Source: Ustulina deusta
Taxonomy: Eukaryota > Ascomycota > Sordariomycetes > Xylariales > Xylariaceae
DNA length: 64,000 bases
Assembly (NCBI GenBank): GCA_023159155.1
Contig: JAJNNX010000040.1
Coordinates: forward strand, 124,001 to 188,000
Reading direction: 5' to 3'
Below the pieces are notes generated by a model. It made no database searches and had not been told where the DNA came from. It saw only the letters and a list, made by a program, of their open reading frames with translations. The number at the start of each line of letters is the position of its first letter. Position 1 is the stretch's first letter. The translations under genes were made by a program, and so were the position numbers. This document shows, piece by piece, positions 58,309 through 64,000 of the stretch.

Positions 58309-61300
58309 ATGTCCTCGATGAGTGAGGCAGAAGCACAATGGCGTGCGCAATTTGCAGCCATGAAATCAGCTTTAGCAAATCTAAACCTGCCGAACCAACA
58401 TCAAAATCTCGACCTTACTCCAGGTGCAAATTATCATTTAGATGATGAAGAATTCACGTCGGGAAATAGCGGCGACGATGTTTGGGACTTCATATCAGAT
58501 ACCGAAGAAGACCTGTACAGCAGTGACTTTATCGAGGAGGCGAATGGTATCTCCGACAACGAGGGTGGTGGGATATCTTGGTTTTCGAAGCAGTGTTCTG
58601 CCATCTCCGCAAGGAAAGGTGGACTGGCACCAGACGCCTTTCAAGCTCAGATCTTGGGCGTTTTGAGCTCTAGTAGATCCGACGGCGAGGTGCAGTCTCT
58701 ACTCACTGATCTTATTGGTTTCGACGACCTCGACTTTGTCATACAGGTGCTTTCCCAGAAAGATGAGATTCTCTCAAGCTTGGTGGTCAGAGAGATACAA
58801 GGCCCAACCGGCCGACTTTTGACCAAGTCCGAAAGGGATGAGGTTCTCCGACGCCAAGATTATCAGCACAAGAACGCTGCATTAGCGCCAACTATGTATA
58901 AGGAGGAGAAATATCCGCACGTCTACAAGAGACACAACGCTGGAAATACTTTGAGCCACGTAGGAAAGAAGTATGCCCTACCTGCCGGAAGCGAGAGAAG
59001 GCAGTTTGAAAAGTACGAGGAGTATTTTGTACCCGCTGGCAAACCCGGAACCCTTTGGCCCGGTCACAAGCTCATTAAAATCAGCGACATGGACGGTCTA
59101 TGCCGCGGAACTTTCAAAGGCTATGAAACCCTCAATCGCATGCAAAGCTTGGTCTACCCAGTGGCTTACAAGAGCAATGAGAATATGTTAATTTGTGCCC
59201 CTACTGGCGCAGGTAAGACAGATGCCGCCATGTTAACCATTCTGCAAACCATTGGGCAGTATCTCACGCCAAACCCTATTGAGAATATGGAGACAATAGA
59301 CTTTGCCGTTGATCTAGAAGATTTCAAAATCGTCTACGTTGCCCCCATGAAAGCGCTGGCGGCTGAAGTCACAGGGAAGTTGGGGAAGCGCCTGGCATGG
59401 CTTGGTATCCGTTGCCGAGAATACACCGGGGACATGCATCTCACCAAGTCTGAAATCGTCCAAACGCAGATCATCGTTACTACGCCGGAAAAGTGGGATG
59501 TTATTACACGGAAAGGCACCGGCGATACCGAGTTAGTACAGAAAGTGCGGCTACTTATCATTGATGAAGTCCATATGCTTCATGATGAGCGTGGTGCCGT
59601 TTTGGAATCTTTAGTTGCACGCACAGAACGACAAGTCGAAAGCACGCAATCAATGATTCGTATCGTTGGACTGAGCGCTACACTCCCAAACTACGTTGAT
59701 GTTGCTGACTTTCTCAAAGTCAACCTGCAGGCGGGATTGTTTTACTTTGATGCTTCATTCCGCCCGGTTCCACTCGAGCAACATTTTATTGGCGTCAAAG
59801 GCAAGGCTGGTTCAAAACAATCTCGAGAAAACCTCGACGCTGTTGCCTTCGATAAGGTCAAAGAAATGCTGGAACAAGATCACCAGGTCATGGTTTTTGT
59901 TCACTCTAGAAGGGAGACTCTCCTCACAGCTAAGATGCTTCACCAGAAGGCGGTTGACCAGATTTGTGTGGACCTATTCGACCCACAAGGACATCCTTAC
60001 TACGAGCAGGCAGTCAGAGAGATGAAGCAATCGAAGGCCCGTGAACTCAGAGATCTCATTCCTAAGGGCTTGGGTATTCACCATGCTGGCATGACTCGGT
60101 CCGACAGAAACCTCATGGAGCGGTTGTTTGCCGAAGGCGTCATCAAGGTTTTATGTTGTACTGCAACTCTTGCATGGGGTGTTAATCTACCGGCCGCTGC
60201 AGTTGTTATCAAAGGAACGCAGGTGTATAGTGCACAAGACGGAAAGTTCGTGGACCTGGGCATTCTTGATGTCCTTCAAATTTTTGGGCGTGCTGGTCGT
60301 CCTCAGTTCGAAGACGTCGGCATTGGTATGATCTGCACCACTGGGGACAAGTTGCCCCATTACCTGTCGGCCGTCACGGAGCAACAGCCGATAGAATCCA
60401 AGTTCTCGTCAAAGCTTGTTGATAACCTAAACGCAGAGATCTCGCTAGGTACTGTGTCCTCAATTCACGATGCTGTCCAATGGATCGGATATTCATATCT
60501 ATTCGTCCGAATGAAGAAAAGTCCGATGACCTATGGCATTGAATGGGCTGAGAGCAAAGATGATCCTCACCTTGTTCAAAGGAGAAGGCAATTGGCTATA
60601 CAGGCTGCTCGTACCTTACAGCAGAGCCAGATGATTGTCTTCAATGAAATCACCGAGGAGCTCAAAAGTAAGGATACTGGACGAATTGCTAGTCAATACT
60701 ACATCCAGCAGTCGAGCATTGAAATATTCAACAAAATGATGAAACCACAGGCGACTGAGGCAGATGTATTCCACATGATCAGTATGAGTGGAGAGTTTAA
60801 CAATATTCAATCGAGGGACAGCGAGGCCAATGAGCTAATTAGGATGAAACATGAAGTCATCAGCTGCGAAGTTCCTGGTGGTATTGATACACCGCAAGCA
60901 AAGACCAATATACTCCTACAATCTTACATATCTAGGGTAACGCCAGAAGATTTCGCCTTGTCAAACGACCTTAATTACGTGGCCCAGCAATCTTCCCGGA
61001 TATGCCGTGCCCTCTTCATGATAGCACTCAACAGGCGCTGGGGCTATCAGTGTCTTGTTCTGCAGACTCTAGCTAAATCTATCGAGAGACGGCTATGGCC
61101 ATTCCAGCATCCTCTACACCAGTTCGATTTGACGAAGCCTGTTCTCAACCAGCTTGACGAGAAAGAGCTTTCCGTCGAGGTCCTCCGAGACATGGAACCG
61201 GCAGAAATTGGTGGCTTGGTAAATAACCACAATGCTGGCAAGAAAATCTCAAAGATCATCGACAATTTCCCAACAGTCTCGGTAGATGCTGAGATTGCAC

Positions 61301-64000
61301 CGCTCAATCGCGATGTTTTACGGATCAAGCTTTACATCACTCCAGACTTTAGGTGGAATGACCAAATGCACGGTACCTCTGAATCCTTCTACATCTGGGT
61401 TGAGAACTCGGAAACATCTGAGATATATCATCATGAATTCTTCATACTGAATAGGCGAAAACTTTATGATGATCACGAGCTCAACTTTACAATACCGCTG
61501 TCTGACCCTCTTCCAAATCAGATTTATGTCAGGGCAGTGTCGGATAAGTGGCTAGGAGCAGAAACTGTGACTCCTGTGTCTTTTCAGCATCTGATTCGGC
61601 CAGATACGGAGAGCGTGTACACGGATCTGCTAAATCTACAACCATTACCCATCAGTGCCCTCAATAATCCTGGCCTGGAAGAGATCTATGCCAAAAGGTT
61701 TCAATTCTTCAACCCTATGCAAACCCAAATCTTCCATACACTTTACCACACGCCAGCGAACGTTTTGCTTGGATCTCCGACCGGTAGTGGGAAGACGGTT
61801 GCGGCGGAGTTGGCAATGTGGTGGGCCTTCCGAGAACGACCGGGCTCCAAGGTCGTCTACATCGCACCAATGAAGGCTCTGGTTCGCGAAAGAGTTAAGG
61901 ATTGGGGCGCTAGGCTCTCGGGGCCTCTAGGTCTCAAGCTAGTAGAGCTTACAGGTGATAATACACCCGATACGAAAACGATCAAAGATGCAGATGTTAT
62001 AATCACGACGCCGGAAAAATGGGACGGTATTTCACGAAGCTGGCAAACGAGAGGCTATGTTCGCCAAGTTGCCCTAGTCATAATAGACGAAATACATCTC
62101 CTCGCCGGAGACCGAGGTCCAATTTTGGAAATCATTGTTTCGCGTAAGTCCTTCCCTAGAACTTCTAGATAAGCTTCTAACGCTTTCCAGGTATGAACTA
62201 CATCGCCGAATCTACCAAGAACTCAGTCCGGCTTCTCGGGATGTCCACGGCATGTGCGAATGCAACTGATCTAGCCAACTGGCTCGGTGTAAAAGAGGGA
62301 CTATTCAACTTCCGACATTCAGTTCGTCCAGTGCCACTTGAGCTTTACATAGATGGCTTTCCGGAGGTCAGGGGGTTCTGCCCTTTGATGCAGTCCATGA
62401 ATCGACCAACCTTCTCGGCGATTAAGACACATAGCCCGGAAAAACCTGTCATTGTATTTGTTCCATCTCGACGTCAAACTCGTCTAACTGCCAAAGATCT
62501 TATCAATTTCTGTGGCATGGAGGATAACCCTCGGCGGTTTGTTCACATGTCAGAGGAAGACCTTCAATTGAATCTTTCAAGAGTTAAAGACGACGCATTG
62601 AAAGAGGCCATCAACTTCGGTATAGGATTGCACCATGCCGGCCTAGTTGAGTCAGACAGACAGTTAGCGGAAGAGCTATTTCTAAACAACAAGATTCAAA
62701 TCTTAGTCGCGACTAGTACTCTTGCCTGGGGTGTCAACCTACCTGCTCATCTGGTGGTGGTGAAGGGCACTCAGTTCTACGATGCTAAGATTGAGGGTTA
62801 TAAAGACATGGATCTGACTGATGTTTTACAAATGCTTGGTCGTGCTGGGCGCCCACAGTTTGACAATTCGGGAGTCGCACGTATCTTCACCCAAGACGCG
62901 AAAAAAGATTTCTATAAGCACTTTCTGCATACCGGGTTCCCGGTCGAGTCATCTCTCCATACTGTCCTAGATAACCACTTGTGTGCAGAAGTCTCGGCCG
63001 AGACGATCATCACCAAGCAAGATGCGCTTGATTACCTTACCTGGACCTTCTTCTTCAGGCGCCTGCACAAAAACCCTTCGTATTACGGACTCGAGATATC
63101 GGCTGAGGAACACAACACCGTTGCTGCTCAACAGCTTGCCAATGACTTCATGATTGATATGGTCAATAAATCGTTGGACGAGCTAGCGCTCTCGAAGTGT
63201 GTTGAGATCTATCCAAACGGCGATGTCGACCCGACGCCTCTAGGGAAAATCATGAGTTACTATTACTTGTCTCATAAGACAATTCGCCACCTAGTGAAGC
63301 ACGCCAAGCCTAACGCAAGTTTTATGGATGTCCTTTCTTGGATGTCCCGAGCAACCGAATACGATGAACTGCCCGTCCGTCACAACGAAGATCTTATCAA
63401 CGCTGAGTTGTCGAATAATCTGCCTTTCTCTGGCAACACCTTTGAGCTGCCGATGTGGGATCCTCACGTCAAAGCATTCCTTCTTCTCCAAGCCCACATG
63501 GCACGTATTGATCTTCCAATTACCGATTACGTCGGCGATCAGACAAGCGTATTAGATCAAGCGATTCGTATCATTCAAGCATCCATCGACGTTTTAACGG
63601 AGCTTGGCTATTTGTCAAGCTGTCTAGAGATGATCAAATTGCTTCAATGCATCAAGTCGGCGCGGTGGCCAGAGGATTTGCCATTAGCCATATTTCCTGG
63701 TATTCGTGGGGACGCCATCAAAGATACCACAGCGCTACAGAAGCTCAGTGCACGTAATAGGCCACAAATAGAGGAGCTTTCGAAGAAGTTGGGTGTTCCA
63801 GCCTCTCAACAGGGTCGTTTCAGTCGCGCCGTGTCTACTCTTCCTAATATCAACATCGCCGCAGAAAATGTCACAGCTTTATCGCTCACAGTCAGCCTAA
63901 AGCGGCTAAACGCCGTTGTTGAGCGGGAAGGTCGCATCTTTGCTCCGAAATACCCGAAACCACAGACTGAGGGGTGGTTTGTCATCGTTTGCGACAAGGC
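58309..64000 (+). CDS. SLH1: SLH1/ASCC3-type Ski2-like helicase (partial, cut by right edge)
   Basis: Exon 1 is 58309-62143; a 47-nt intron follows; exon 2 is open from 62191 to the edge. 1881 codons are visible; relatives have about 1950-2000. The product is the helicase of the ribosome-quality-control trigger complex, which splits collided ribosomes. It is a tandem cassette: Walker A APTGAGKT (297-304) with DEVH (419-422) and GLSATLPNY, HHAGMTRSDR and FGRAGRPQ; then Walker A SPTGSGKT (1156-1163) with DEIH (1260-1263), GMSTACANA, HHAGLVESDR and LGRAGRPQ. Each cassette is followed by a Sec63-like domain, the second of which is cut off. NRMQSLVYPVAYKSNENMLI favours Slh1 over the spliceosomal Brr2, and the N-terminus lacks Brr2 features. 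Confidence 0.92.

Noticed and set aside
1..64000. CRISPR arrays, operons, bacterial promoters or riboswitches
   Set aside because: The window is eukaryotic nuclear DNA with spliceosomal introns; no spaced repeats of CRISPR type were seen.

Overview
The window is nuclear DNA of a filamentous ascomycete (Pezizomycotina; probably a Sordariomycete, although the sequence does not settle the class). Its genes are split by short GT-AG introns, mostly 43-180 nt. It carries the filamentous-fungus version of many housekeeping genes (Rab8/Sec4, NCA2, ERG25, KapC bZIP, ARP5, IES6, DAD4, GOT1, profilin, CDC27, YKT6, SLH1), a fungal patatin/NB-ARC/TPR NLR and an MRP-type ABC transporter. Intergenic DNA is rich in TACCTA/TAGGTA words. 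There are 15 complete protein genes, one partial gene at each edge and one broken gene. Several genes consist of exons too small to show as long open frames (DAD4, GOT1, profilin, most of YKT6). They were assembled by splicing by eye, and every join below keeps the reading frame.

Layout. 0-2 kb: the 3' end of an unrecognised gene, then SEC4/Rab8 (-). 2-4.75 kb: gene-free, repeat-flavoured DNA. 4.75-8.0 kb: an apparently intact NLR (-) encoding patatin, NB-ARC and four near-identical 42-residue TPRs. 9.9-18.7 kb: secreted RNase T2 (+), NCA2 (-), ERG25 (+) and a pterin-4a-carbinolamine dehydratase (-) with unusually long introns. 18.7-26.2 kb: a 7.4-kb stretch with no recognisable gene, ending in the pyrimidine-rich leader of a KapC-like bZIP gene (+). 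29.3-33.9 kb: ARP5 (-), DAD4 (-), IES6 (+). 35.0-37.3 kb: GOT1 (+) and profilin (-). 37.3-41 kb: accessory DNA with a 307-bp hAT-like MITE, a GTACTGGT-rich repeat field and a degenerate phosphotransferase (APH-fold) pseudogene. 41.1-46.3 kb: an 11-exon ABCC transporter (-). 47.1-49.6 kb: CDC27/APC3 (+). 51.8-54.0 kb: a low-complexity protein of unknown function (+). 55.2-56.2 kb: YKT6 (-). 58.3 kb to the right edge: SLH1/ASCC3 helicase (+, cut by the window).

Functional links. ARP5 and IES6, whose products form one module of the INO80 chromatin remodeller, lie within 5 kb of each other, separated only by the small kinetochore gene DAD4. DAD4 and IES6 are divergent across about 340 bp. SEC4, GOT1 and YKT6 all act in secretory traffic but are scattered. 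The NLR is the main accessory, immunity-like locus; its repeats vary only at a few positions, as expected for a fast-evolving recognition surface.
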